From assembly GCA_944415565.1 (NCBI GenBank), contig CALYBQ010000010.1:182061-246060 (forward strand): DNA of 64,000 nt, given 5' to 3'. Of this stretch, positions 43,856-52,037 are shown piece after piece (positions within the stretch are counted from its first letter, which is position 1; every line of letters begins with the position of its first letter). The stretch comes from an uncultured Rikenellaceae bacterium (GTDB lineage Bacteria; Bacteroidota; Bacteroidia; Bacteroidales; Rikenellaceae). Made by a program: the position numbers and the translations under genes. The notes under the pieces are model-generated. The model had not been told where the DNA came from, made no database searches, and worked only from the letters and a program-made list of their open reading frames with translations.

Positions 43856-44541
43856 TTCTTGTCACTTGTTTCATCTTCCGGAAATAGTTTTGATAACTCC
43901 GGATAAGGAAGGTTTATGTCGAAATAAATTTTGTCGGATTTATACATCTCATTGGGTGTTACTTCCCACATGTCGTAATGTCGTCCGTCTTTTTCCATGA
44001 GTGCCTGCGAGTTGTTCTGGAGTTTCATTACTTCCATAAGAAGATGTTCGTCCGAAATAGACGTGACGAGTAGAGGGCTGTCTATGGTTCCGTCACCGCT
44101 TTCACGTATGAGCACTAATAATTTGACCTTGTTCATCACCATAGCTACTAACAAGCTTTTGTCGATCTTGGCGCTTTCTGCTACGTTGATTGTGTAGTTG
44201 AGTAACGGAAGGTAGGCAGGACGTTCCTCTAAGAGGCGAAAGCACATCGCCAGAGCTGACATAGCCCCGTCTTTTTTCATTATTTTGTCTATTGCGGGTT
44301 GCCATATTAATTTGTCGTACGGGGAGTAGTCTGCCTGAAATGCCTGTCCGTAAAATAAGTTTACGAGATCTTGGGTCGGAAGTGTATGTAGCTTGAAAAA
44401 CTCTCTCTTCAGATTGTTGTAGTAGGCCGTATCCTTTACAGCTTCCTTTATCGCCGCAAGGTCGATCTCTGTTCTCTTTTGTGCGTACGATGCATGTACG
44501 GCAAATGCTGCCAATAGGCAGACGAGTAGAAGTTTTTTCAT
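43852..44541 (-). CDS. Secreted DUF4919-type protein
   Basis: A 229-residue protein with a cleavable signal peptide (KKLLLVCLLAAFAVHASYAQ). The mature part has TAYYNNLKREFFKLHTLPTQDLVNLFYGQAFQADYSPY, resembling DUF4919, a Bacteroidota family of unknown function whose members show the same YYG-type motif after an N-terminal helix. No catalytic motif is seen. Its stop overlaps the rimO start by 4 bases, so it is translationally coupled to rimO, an odd pairing of an envelope protein with a ribosome-modifying enzyme. Confidence 0.65.
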   Translation of the reverse strand: MKKLLLVCLLAAFAVHASYAQKRTEIDLAAIKEAVKDTAYYNNLKREFFKLHTLPTQDLVNLFYGQAFQADYSPYDKLIWQPAIDKIMKKDGAMSALAMCFRLLEERPAYLPLLNYTINVAESAKIDKSLLVAMVMNKVKLLVLIRESGDGTIDSPLLVTSISDEHLLMEVMKLQNNSQALMEKDGRHYDMWEVTPNEMYKSDKIYFDINLPYPELSKLFPEDETSDKN

Positions 44542-44601
44542 AATCTTACGTATTATGTGGGTTTATATATAATACGTTTGGGCGATGTGAAAAGTTGCAT
44601 T

Positions 44602-45609
44602 TTATCCGAACAAGGCGTCTACAAATTCTTTCCTGTCGAAGATTTTCAGTTGGTCGATGCCCTCGCCTATTCCGATGTATCGTACCGGGATTCTAAACTG
44701 GTCGCTGATGCCGATCACCACACCGCCTTTGGCCGTGCCGTCGAGTTTGGTGATGGCGAGCGACGTTACCTGTGTAGCTTGAGTGAATTGTTTGGCCTGC
44801 TCGAAAGCGTTCTGCCCCGTGCTGCCGTCCAATACGAGCATCACCTCGTGCGGTGCGTCAGGGATGACCTTTGACATGACGTTGCGTATCTTGGATAGCT
44901 CGTTCATTAGACCTATTTTGTTGTGGAGGCGTCCTGCGGTGTCTATGAGTACTACGTCGGCCTTGTTGGCGACCGCCGATTTGAGCGTGTCGAACGCTAC
45001 CGATGCCGGATCCGATCCCATGTCCTGACGTATCATTGTCGCGCCGGCGCGGTCGGCCCATACCTGCAATTGGTCGATGGCCGCTGCGCGGAAAGTATCG
45101 GCCGCCCCGATGTATACCTTTTTGCCGGCCTTGACGAGTTGGGCCGCGAGTTTGCCTATGGTTGTGGTCTTGCCTGCGCCGTTCACGCCCACTACCATTA
45201 CCACGTAAGGCTCGCCCGGCTTGGCGTCGAGTCCGAAAGAGCTGTCGTCGGAGTGCGTCTCCTGAAGCAGTCCCGCAATCTCTTCACGGAGTATGGATTG
45301 CAGTTCGGAAGAGTTCATGAATTTGTCGCGTGCTACGCGTGCCTCTATCCGGTCGATGATGCGTACTGTGGTTTCGACACCCACGTCAGAGGTGATGAGC
45401 ACCTCTTCGAGATCGTCGAGCACATCGGCATCGACTTTGGATTTTCCCGCTACGGCACGGGCGAGTTTGCTGAAAATACCCTCTTTAGTCTTTTCGAGTC
45501 CTGCGCTCAATTCCTGCTTCTCTTCCTTCTCTATCTCTTCACGCTGCCCTGCGGGAGCCTGTTCTTTCTCTTGGACTTTTTGTTTCTTGAAAATATCGAA
45601 TAATCCCAT
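44602..45609 (-). CDS. ftsY: Signal recognition particle receptor FtsY
   Basis: FtsY is the SRP receptor GTPase that delivers nascent chains to the translocon. The 335-residue protein has a short charged A region (residues 8-45), the N domain and the G domain with MVVGVNGAGKTTTIGKLAAQL (G1), AADTFRAAAIDQLQVW, LIDTAGRLHNKIGLMNEL (G3) and ITKLDGTAKGGVVI (G4). ATG 45609 is the family start; the frame open upstream crosses the promoter. It is downstream of a good promoter and divergent from ddh. Confidence 0.96.
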   Translation of the reverse strand: MGLFDIFKKQKVQEKEQAPAGQREEIEKEEKQELSAGLEKTKEGIFSKLARAVAGKSKVDADVLDDLEEVLITSDVGVETTVRIIDRIEARVARDKFMNSSELQSILREEIAGLLQETHSDDSSFGLDAKPGEPYVVMVVGVNGAGKTTTIGKLAAQLVKAGKKVYIGAADTFRAAAIDQLQVWADRAGATMIRQDMGSDPASVAFDTLKSAVANKADVVLIDTAGRLHNKIGLMNELSKIRNVMSKVIPDAPHEVMLVLDGSTGQNAFEQAKQFTQATQVTSLAITKLDGTAKGGVVIGISDQFRIPVRYIGIGEGIDQLKIFDRKEFVDALFG

Positions 45610-45688
45610 CGTATATGCGTTTAAAATGATGAATACCCAACAACACCGATGCTCTTGCGTGCCACCCGGTGCGTATGTCGTAACTCTG

Positions 45689-45720
45689 CAAATATAGCAT
45701 ATAAAAGTGACTCTTCGAAA
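45689..45720 (-). promoter_or_regulatory. Promoter of ftsY
   Basis: On the minus strand TTTC (45720-45717), 20 bases and TATATTTG (45696-45689) match the consensus. The leader before the ftsY ATG would be about 75 bases. Confidence 0.65.
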
Positions 45721-45777
45721 TCTGTCGTCCGGAGAGGAAAGTAGTGGCGGAATAGAACCGCTTTTTTCAGAAATTCT

Positions 45778-45785
45778 TATATTTG
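45778..45785 (+). promoter_or_regulatory. -7 box of ddh promoter
   Basis: TATATTTG is a full TAnnTTTG match about 45 bases before the ddh ATG. No clear -33 box is visible at the usual distance. Confidence 0.45.
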
Positions 45786-45829
45786 TAACCGGGTAGTGTA
45801 AATTTATAACTTCAATAATATAAGGACAA

Positions 45830-46726
45830 ATGGGAAAGATCAAAGCAGCCGTAGTAGGATACGGCAACATCGGCAGGTACGTACTCGACGCACTCGAGGC
45901 GGCTCCCGATTTCGAGATTGTAGGTATTGTAAGGCGTGACGCGAGCAACGTTCCGGCGGAAATAGCAATGTATACCGTGGTGGACGACATCACTAAACTC
46001 GGTAAAGTAGATGTGGCGGTACTCTGTACGCCATCGCGCAGTGCGGAAGCTCAGGCGACCAAAATGCTCGCACTCGGAATCAATACTGTTGACAGTTTCG
46101 ATATACATACCGACATCGTTAAGGTCCGTACTCATCTGGACGAGGTGGCAAAGAAGAATAACTCGGTTGCCGTGATGGCGGCAGGATGGGATCCGGGAAG
46201 CGACTCTGTTGTGCGAGCACTGATGGAGGCTTGCGCTCCCAATGGTATAACCTATACCAATTTCGGTCCGGGTATGAGTATGGGGCATACGGTAGCCGTT
46301 AAGGCTATCAAAGGAGTCAAGGCTGCACTCTCCATGACCATCCCTATCGGTACGGGTATTCATCGCCGTATGGTGTACATCGAACTCGAACCGGGTGCTA
46401 AGTACGACGAAGTTGCGAAAGCGATCAAGAACGACGCTTATTTCGTGCATGACGAAACGCACGTCATTGCAGTCGAGAACGTTGACGATCTTCTCGATAT
46501 GGGGCACGGCGTGAACCTGTCGCGTAAAGGTGTGTCGGGCAAGACGCAGAATCAGCTTTTTGAGTTCAATATGCATATCAACAATCCGGCGCTGACGGCA
46601 CAGATACTCGTTTCATCTGCGCGTGCGGCCCTCAAGCAGAAACCGGGGGCTTACACTATGATCGAGATCGCTCCGATAGACTTCCTCTATGGTGATCGCG
46701 ACCAGCTCATCGGCAGATTGGTGTAA
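45830..46726 (+). CDS. ddh: meso-Diaminopimelate D-dehydrogenase
   Basis: Ddh aminates tetrahydrodipicolinate to meso-DAP with NADPH in one step, supplying lysine and peptidoglycan. The 298-residue protein has the Rossmann motif [37 protein letters not shown], the active-site region [35 protein letters not shown] and the C-terminal [21 protein letters not shown]. It is complete. With murA it gives the window two peptidoglycan-precursor enzymes. It stands alone on the plus strand between minus-strand genes and ends in a terminator. Confidence 0.95.
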   Translation: MGKIKAAVVGYGNIGRYVLDALEAAPDFEIVGIVRRDASNVPAEIAMYTVVDDITKLGKVDVAVLCTPSRSAEAQATKMLALGINTVDSFDIHTDIVKVRTHLDEVAKKNNSVAVMAAGWDPGSDSVVRALMEACAPNGITYTNFGPGMSMGHTVAVKAIKGVKAALSMTIPIGTGIHRRMVYIELEPGAKYDEVAKAIKNDAYFVHDETHVIAVENVDDLLDMGHGVNLSRKGVSGKTQNQLFEFNMHINNPALTAQILVSSARAALKQKPGAYTMIEIAPIDFLYGDRDQLIGRLV

Positions 46727-46743
46727 TTGTTCTCATAAACGAT

Positions 46744-46780
46744 AAACGCCCTGAAATTGGAAATCGGTTTCAGGGCGTTT
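46744..46780. terminator. Terminator between ddh and the propeller lipoprotein gene
   Basis: The 13-bp repeat AAACGCCCTGAAA and its complement (46744-46756 with 46768-46780), loop 11 bases, lie between convergent stops and fit a bidirectional terminator. Confidence 0.75.
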
Positions 46781-46802
46781 CGTTTTGTCAGGTCGGAGGA
46801 GA

Positions 46803-47837
46803 TTACAGGATGTTCCGCATGTCGTATTGAGTGATCGTCTCCTTTTCCGTGTCGAAGTAGATGGCGTATAGGTAATTGCCATCGTTTGAGACACAAAAGT
46901 TCGATGCGGGATTGATAATCAGTTCCGCTTTGGGAGCGCCGTTCCAATCATAGACTTGGACTCGGCATTTTTCGCGTTCCTGTTTTGCCTGCATGAGGGC
47001 GTAGACGTACTTATCCGTAGCACATACCTGCAAATAAAATTCGGTGTCGAGGCTCTGATCCGCTTTCTTGGGCGGCAACATCTGTTCGTGAAATATGGAC
47101 AGGTATCGTGTTCCGGTGCTGTCGTACAAGTCTATTTGCGGCAGGTAAAAGAATACCGAAGCCATGCGGCTTTTGTCGGGTTTCAGTGCACACATATTTT
47201 GCGAAAGCCCGTGAATGTCGTCTATTTGATTATATGGGAATTCCATGAAGTTAGCATATTCGGTCTTTTTCTTGTCTGTGGGATTGTAAGAGACGACCTT
47301 GCACTCTTGGTCATCGAGTGTGCCCAACAATAATTTGTCGTTGATGTAGAAAAGGCTGCGGAGATGCATGTTGTCTTTTCCTGTGAACTCGTACATGGTT
47401 TCATACGGAACCGTTTGGGTCTCGATTACGGTATTTAAGTTGATTTTCATGAATTGCGACAGAGCCCTGTCCAATATCCAGATATAATTCGCGTTTCCTG
47501 TCTGCTCGTATTGTCCCATGTATGTCGGAGCATAATACTCTTCTGGGCCGCGGCCTTTTCGGGCGAATGGGGCGATTGGATTCAGCAAACTGTCGAACAG
47601 TTGGAAGCAGTGGTTTTGCTTGAACAGTTCGCCGACGAAATAATCTCCGGCTTTTGCAAGCGATAACAGTCCCACGACTCCGTCTGGGCGTATGGTTCGG
47701 ATGGTGTCGAGCTCCACGCTGACTGGAAATTTGTCGATGACCACGTAATCGTTTTGCTGCTTACCGCCACCGCATGATTGCAGCAAGAAGAAAAAGACGA
47801 GTATGGCGTGGCTTAATGATTTGATATATGTTCTCAT
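46803..47837 (-). CDS. Six-bladed beta-propeller lipoprotein (BF3164-like)
   Basis: A 344-residue lipoprotein with signal peptide and lipobox LLQSCGGG. The mature part is beta-propeller-like, with GDYFVGELFKQNHCFQLFDSLLNPIAPFARKGRGPEEY, which is typical of BF3164/6-bladed propeller lipoproteins abundant in Bacteroidales. The motif FARKGRGPEEY is the most diagnostic. Function is unknown. It lies between ddh and a frameshifted lipoprotein gene, inside a stretch that interrupts a conserved translation gene cluster. Confidence 0.8.
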   Translation of the reverse strand: MRTYIKSLSHAILVFFFLLQSCGGGKQQNDYVVIDKFPVSVELDTIRTIRPDGVVGLLSLAKAGDYFVGELFKQNHCFQLFDSLLNPIAPFARKGRGPEEYYAPTYMGQYEQTGNANYIWILDRALSQFMKINLNTVIETQTVPYETMYEFTGKDNMHLRSLFYINDKLLLGTLDDQECKVVSYNPTDKKKTEYANFMEFPYNQIDDIHGLSQNMCALKPDKSRMASVFFYLPQIDLYDSTGTRYLSIFHEQMLPPKKADQSLDTEFYLQVCATDKYVYALMQAKQEREKCRVQVYDWNGAPKAELIINPASNFCVSNDGNYLYAIYFDTEKETITQYDMRNIL

Positions 47838-47914
47838 AATTATTATAGTGTTGCAAATCCTAAATCGCCCGTCGGTATTTGGGCGGGAGATTTATGTGGC
47901 TTTATGTTGCGCTT

Positions 47915-48633
47915 TTATTCTTTTGCCTTGATGCTTGCGAACTCGACTTTCCCTACTCCGGATTCTATTAGTTCTAATTTCGGATGGCCAACCATTACGC
48001 CTATTGTGACGGAGCATCTAATATAATAGTGTTTGCCCGGTTCGAGTGTTATAGGTAACTCTGCCTTGCTTTCGGTTGTTGCTGTCAATGTAGTATTGCC
48101 GATAGCTTTAACTTTGATACTTTCTTTTGAATTGTTTGTCATTCGGGCTAATACGGTGTCTCCGATTTTGACGTCATACCCAATTATGAATCCTGTGCCT
48201 GCGAATCTGTAAAAATGTATTATAGCGCAGCCTGCTTCCGCAAGTTGTTGGTCTATTTCTGTCGTGGTGTCATGGTGGCTGATTTGTCCGATGTTGACTT
48301 TGAGAATATCGGCTTCTATGCGATGGCATGTGCTGCCTAATACGGACGGTAGCCGGTGCGCGGTGATTTTAATGGCATTGCCGCCGATTGAACGTGCTTC
48401 TTTGTGTGCAAAAGCTATGACTTTATCGTAGCTGCATTTTGTGGAAAATCCGGAGTCTCCTATTTTGATGCTGCCTAACAATTGCGCGTCATTGGTGGAG
48501 TGTCATTTAAATTGTAAGTGATTACTGCCGAGTTTTCTGAGCTGGCTGGCAGTCGGTGTGTTACCGATAATTTTTTTGTCGGGGCACAAGAGCAGAGGAT
48601 AATAAGTATTAGTGAGAGGAAAAGTTTTTTCAT
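47915..48633 (-). pseudogene. Frameshifted lipoprotein with DUF2846-like domain
   Basis: Two adjacent minus-strand frames make one protein. The first (from ATG 48633) gives a signal peptide with lipobox IILCSCAPTKK and ends ITYNLNDTPPMTRNC-stop. The second, one frame off, reads NDAQLLGSIKIGDSGFSTKCSYDKV...KHYYIRCSVTIGVMVGHPKLELIE; its C-terminal half resembles DUF2846 (PGKTYY-type motif and GHPKLELI ending). Joining them at about 48493, where a single lost A would explain the shift, restores a continuous reading. This is a real frameshift mutation, a sequencing error or, least likely, programmed slippage. The gene is otherwise undamaged. Confidence 0.6.
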
Positions 48634-48680
48634 GTTTGGCGGGAGGTTTGTCGTAACCAAAAATAGCATCTTTTCGTTAA

Positions 48681-48716
48681 AACACAAAAGGCATCCAATT
48701 GGATGCCTTTTGTGTT
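48681..48716. terminator. Terminator after the L28-L33-DUF4295 operon
   Basis: A 16-bp perfect inverted repeat (AACACAAAAGGCATCC and complement, loop AATT). On the minus strand, downstream of DUF4295, the right arm ends TTTTGTGTTTT, as expected for a terminator. Confidence 0.8.
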
Positions 48717-48757
48717 ATGGCCGCGCAATGGGCCTTAACGCAATCTGAAACAGGTGC

Positions 48758-48913
48758 TTATTTCTTGTCGAAGAACTCTTTGATCTGTTCGTTCTGCACT
48801 ACGCCGCTTTTGAAGGTGTAGGCGCCTGTCTTTTCAGATTTCACCATTTTGATGCATTTGGTTACGCTTTTACCGGTTCCGGTTTTGAGCGTTGCAACTA
48901 CTTTCTTTGCCAT
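48758..48913 (-). CDS. DUF4295 small basic protein
   Basis: A 51-residue basic protein beginning MAKKVVATLKTGTGKSVTK and ending GVVQNEQIKEFFDKK. It belongs to DUF4295, a Bacteroidota family almost always encoded after L28 and L33, which suggests a ribosome- or translation-linked role; this is inferred from position. It starts 20 bases after the rpmG stop and is followed by a terminator. Confidence 0.9.
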   Translation of the reverse strand: MAKKVVATLKTGTGKSVTKCIKMVKSEKTGAYTFKSGVVQNEQIKEFFDKK

Positions 48914-48933
48914 GGTTAAAAACTTTCTCTGGA

Positions 48934-49116
48934 TTACTTAATTTCCCTGTGAAGAGTCACTTTCTTGAGGTATGGGTTGTATTTGCGACGCTCCATACGG
49001 TCCGGTGTGTTCTTCTTGTTCTTAGTGGTGATGTAACGAGACATTCCCGGAACGCCACTCTCTCTTTGTTCGGTGCATTCGAGTATCACCTGAACACGGT
49101 TACCTTTCTTTGCCAT
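48934..49116 (-). CDS. rpmG: 50S ribosomal protein L33
   Basis: A 60-residue L33 with [21 protein letters not shown] and [33 protein letters not shown]. The zinc-binding cysteines of C+ forms are missing (only one Cys), so this is the zinc-independent type. It lies 14 bases after rpmB in the same operon. Confidence 0.95.
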   Translation of the reverse strand: MAKKGNRVQVILECTEQRESGVPGMSRYITTKNKKNTPDRMERRKYNPYLKKVTLHREIK

Positions 49117-49130
49117 TCTGCGTTACCTTT

Positions 49131-49364
49131 TTAGTAGATTTTCTTGGGAGCCGCTGCGTCTTTGAGTGCTGCTGCGAGTCCTTTTTTGTTAATGGTTTTC
49201 ATTCCGGCTGCCGTTACCTTGAGTGTAACCCAGCGGCCCTCTTCTTCAGACCAAAAACGTTTCGTCTTCAAGTTCGGGTTGAAGCGGCGTTTGGTCTTGT
49301 GGTTGGAGTGGCTGACGTTATTGCCTGTCAGAGCTCCTTTTCCTGTGATTTCGCAAACTTTCAT
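49131..49364 (-). CDS. rpmB: 50S ribosomal protein L28
   Basis: A 77-residue L28: [38 protein letters not shown] and [18 protein letters not shown]. First gene of the L28-L33-DUF4295 operon. A TATATTTG -7 box (49443-49436 on this strand) with GTTG 19 bases upstream lies about 70 bases before the ATG. Confidence 0.96.
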   Translation of the reverse strand: MKVCEITGKGALTGNNVSHSNHKTKRRFNPNLKTKRFWSEEEGRWVTLKVTAAGMKTINKKGLAAALKDAAAPKKIY

Positions 49365-49435
49365 ATTGTTCGTTTTCTTTTTGCCCGGCTTGACCGGAAC
49401 TTAATAAAAACATTCCCTCTATATAAAAGGGAGTG

Positions 49436-49466
49436 CAAATATACTCGTTTTTCGGGAAACGGCAAC
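49436..49466 (-). promoter_or_regulatory. Promoter of rpmB operon
   Basis: On the minus strand GTTG (49466-49463), 19 bases and TATATTTG (49443-49436); the -7 box is a full match and the -33 box has one mismatch. Confidence 0.55.
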
Positions 49467-49532
49467 ACCATGCTCTAAAATATCTGTCTATCCGAGTGTT
49501 TTTTACCCGCAGCAACGCCGCTGCCGTCCTTA

Positions 49533-50078
49533 CTATCGCCTGATGTCCGGATTGTCCTCTTCCCATTCGTTGATGCTCGGATCGTTCGTCATTTTTCCGT
49601 TGAAATGCACCTTGAGCACCTCGATGCTGTATCCATTGTGAATGTTGATGTCCATGTCGATTTCGTAGTTGCCGTAACTCTTGGGTAATATGCGGAACGT
49701 GCCCCCTACGACTCTTGGATCCGGCGATTGCGACTCGTTAGTCATGTCGTAGCTGAAGAGCCCCGGGGTTTTACTCTGGAATCTGACGGTATACGGGCGT
49801 ATTTTGGGCCACTGATACCGGTTGATACCCAGATATTGCTGCGGCACTATGATTTTCAACCAATAATCATTTGTGGACATCACGAAATACTCGTTCGGAT
49901 TGTCGTTGCCGCCGGAATTGTCCTCGCGTGCGAAAACGGCGTATGTTATCGCTTGTTCGGTTCCGTCCCACTCGAATTTGTTTCGTATCTTATTTTCCTT
50001 ATCATCCTTGCATGAGGCCGTAAATATCAATGCGGACATGCAGAATAATAATAGCTTGAATGGCTTGAGCGTTTTCAT
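49533..50078 (-). CDS. Lipoprotein of unknown function (copy A)
   Basis: A 181-residue lipoprotein with lipobox IFTASCKDD after a hydrophobic signal. The mature part is beta-rich, with VVGGTFRILPKSYGNYEIDMDINIHNGYSIEVLKVHFNGKMTND near the end, a pattern shared with the next gene upstream. No family recognised. It ends in an acidic stretch (WEEDNPDIRR). It lies downstream of copy B on the same strand, with a small inverted repeat (50114-50133) in the gap. Confidence 0.65.
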   Translation of the reverse strand: MKTLKPFKLLLFCMSALIFTASCKDDKENKIRNKFEWDGTEQAITYAVFAREDNSGGNDNPNEYFVMSTNDYWLKIIVPQQYLGINRYQWPKIRPYTVRFQSKTPGLFSYDMTNESQSPDPRVVGGTFRILPKSYGNYEIDMDINIHNGYSIEVLKVHFNGKMTNDPSINEWEEDNPDIRR

Positions 50079-50113
50079 AAGCTTTTGTCTGTTAATAGGT
50101 CCGCATAAAAGTA

Positions 50114-50133
50114 GTCATAATTTTGATTATGAC
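50114..50133. repeat. Small inverted repeat between the two related lipoprotein genes
   Basis: GTCATAAT (50114-50121) and ATTATGAC (50126-50133) are exact complements around a TTTG loop. It may be an operator or an mRNA hairpin between copy B and copy A. Confidence 0.4.
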
Positions 50134-50151
50134 CAAAATGTGGCGGATAGG

Positions 50152-50691
50152 CTACACTGCGGAGAACGCCGCGGCTTGGGCCATCGTTCCGTCGAAGGTG
50201 GCGTCTATAATCATGCTTGCCGTTTGTCCCGGCTCTCCGGTTTCGTATGCAACGGATAATTTTATTCTGGCGTGGCCCTTTCCGTAGCTCCCGCGTGATA
50301 TTTCTATGGTCCCGGCGCCTAATGTGATGTTGGCAGACGATAGGGACGAGGCTGTCGCTTTGGCCCCGTTACCCCTTATTTCGAGACAACGTATTTCATT
50401 GGGAAATTCAGCTCCGTGCGGCTCGTTTATGCGGTTGAATGGCAGCTCGATGTATATGTCGAAATCTTTATTGGGATCGAAGGCTGCTTTTGAGGAAGCT
50501 GTGCTGAATCGGAATGCGCCTGCTTGTAGCGGGTCGGACATATAGTGAGTAGCCATTTTTATCTCCTTTTTCACATTGTTAATCGTGATGTACCCCATTG
50601 ACACGGGTTTGTCGTCGTCCTTGTTACACGATGTGCAGAAGAGTGTCAGTGATAACAGCGCTGTAAAGACCGGGAGTAGTTTTGCCTTCAT
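50152..50691 (-). CDS. Lipoprotein of unknown function (copy B)
   Basis: A 179-residue lipoprotein with lipobox LFCTSCNKDDD. The mature part is beta-rich and ends LGAGTIEISRGSYGKGHARIKLSVAYETGEPGQTASMIIDATFDGTM, sharing the pattern GT-x-x-I...SYG...F-x-G-x-M with copy A, so the two are probably distant paralogues from a duplication. Function is unknown. It lies 62 bases downstream of cinA on the same strand. Confidence 0.65.
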   Translation of the reverse strand: MKAKLLPVFTALLSLTLFCTSCNKDDDKPVSMGYITINNVKKEIKMATHYMSDPLQAGAFRFSTASSKAAFDPNKDFDIYIELPFNRINEPHGAEFPNEIRCLEIRGNGAKATASSLSSANITLGAGTIEISRGSYGKGHARIKLSVAYETGEPGQTASMIIDATFDGTMAQAAAFSAV

Positions 50692-50753
50692 AACTATAGG
50701 TTTTAAGATTCTATACGTTATGAAGGTACGTAAAAAAAACGGAAAAGCAAATT

Positions 50754-52025
50754 TTAGAGCATGCCTTCCGGTGTCGGCACGTCTTTATTTCCGTTTATGA
50801 AAAGACGTAGGATGTTGAGTGCAGCGGCCGAAAAACGGTTTATGTTCTGCTCCCGAATCTTGCCGAACGCCACTTTGCGACTGAATACGCCGTGCGGATG
50901 TGCTATGCCTATCCATGCCGTGCCGATAGCTTCGGCCTCACCTCCGTTTCCGGGACCGGCTATGCCTGTTGTGGAGATAGCGAAGTCGCTGCCGGTTAGT
51001 TTCTTTACTCCTGCGGCCATCTGTTCTGCAACGGTGGCGTTGATTGCTCCGTGTTTGTCCAGAAATGCGCGGTCAACTCCGAGGAGTTTTTCTTTCATGT
51101 CATACGTATAGGCCACTACGCCGCCTCTGAAATAGTCGCTTGATCCGGCCATCGAGGTTATGAGGTGGGCGATGTTGCCGCCTGTACACGACTCTGCCGT
51201 GGAGAGTGTCAGTTTGCGATCTTTCAGTAGTTGGAACAGCGACTCCTGTACTGATGCCCCTTCGTATCCGAGTATGTGTTCGGGAATTATTTCTTTCAGA
51301 CGGTCGAAACTATCCTCTATGAGTTTGCCGGCGTCAGCTCCCTCTACGTCGTATGCAGACAGGCGCAGCCTTATGCCGGATGGATTTGGAAGATATGCCA
51401 GTTTCAGTCCGTTCGGGAGTGCGTTCTCCCAATCGGCGATGCGGGTGGCGAGTACCGATTCGGCAAGTCCGAAGGTCAACATCGTTTTGTGAACGATAGA
51501 CCCGAGTTTGAACGTGCGTCCGATGCGCGGTAGTACTTCGTCGGAGACGAGGGCTTTCATTTCGAACGGGACACCGGGTAGCGATACTACGACCTTGCCG
51601 TCGCGTTCGAACCACATTCCGGGAGCTGTGCCGTTATGGTTCGGAAGTACCGTACAGCAGTCGGGAACCATCGCCTGCGACCGGTTGAGTTCGTTGAAAT
51701 CTATGCCGCGGGTCTTTAGTAGGGCCTCTATCATAGCGAACGTCTCGTCGTCTTGGTGCATTCCGCACCCGAAATATTCCGCGAGCGTTTTCTTGGTGAT
51801 GTCGTCTTTCGTGGGGCCGAGACCGCCGGTCATGAAGATTATGTCGGCTTTGGCCAGCGACTCGTCCAACGAGCGTTTTATTTCGTTTGCGTCGTCCGCT
51901 ATGCTTTCCATCCCTTCGACACGGATGCCGTTCTCGTTGAGGCGTGCAGCGATCCATGCGGAGTTTGTATCGGTGATCTGTCCGATCAGTATCTCGTCTC
52001 CGATAGTTATTATCCGCGCCAGCAT
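50754..52025 (-). CDS. cinA: CinA family nicotinamide-nucleotide amidohydrolase
   Basis: A 423-residue two-domain protein. The N-terminal MoCF-like domain (IITIGDEILIGQITDTNSAWIAARLNENGIRVEG, FMTGGLGPTKDDITKKTLAEYFG) has ADP-ribose pyrophosphatase-type activity in relatives; the C-terminal PncC domain (TLSTAESCTGGNIAHLITSMAGSSDYFRGGVVAYTYDMKEKLLGV, ISTTGIAGPGNGG) deamidates NMN in the pyridine-nucleotide salvage cycle. It is complete. Twelve bases separate it from pyrD upstream. Confidence 0.95.
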   Translation of the reverse strand: MLARIITIGDEILIGQITDTNSAWIAARLNENGIRVEGMESIADDANEIKRSLDESLAKADIIFMTGGLGPTKDDITKKTLAEYFGCGMHQDDETFAMIEALLKTRGIDFNELNRSQAMVPDCCTVLPNHNGTAPGMWFERDGKVVVSLPGVPFEMKALVSDEVLPRIGRTFKLGSIVHKTMLTFGLAESVLATRIADWENALPNGLKLAYLPNPSGIRLRLSAYDVEGADAGKLIEDSFDRLKEIIPEHILGYEGASVQESLFQLLKDRKLTLSTAESCTGGNIAHLITSMAGSSDYFRGGVVAYTYDMKEKLLGVDRAFLDKHGAINATVAEQMAAGVKKLTGSDFAISTTGIAGPGNGGEAEAIGTAWIGIAHPHGVFSRKVAFGKIREQNINRFSAAALNILRLFINGNKDVPTPEGML

Positions 52026-52037
52026 TGTATAGTCGGT

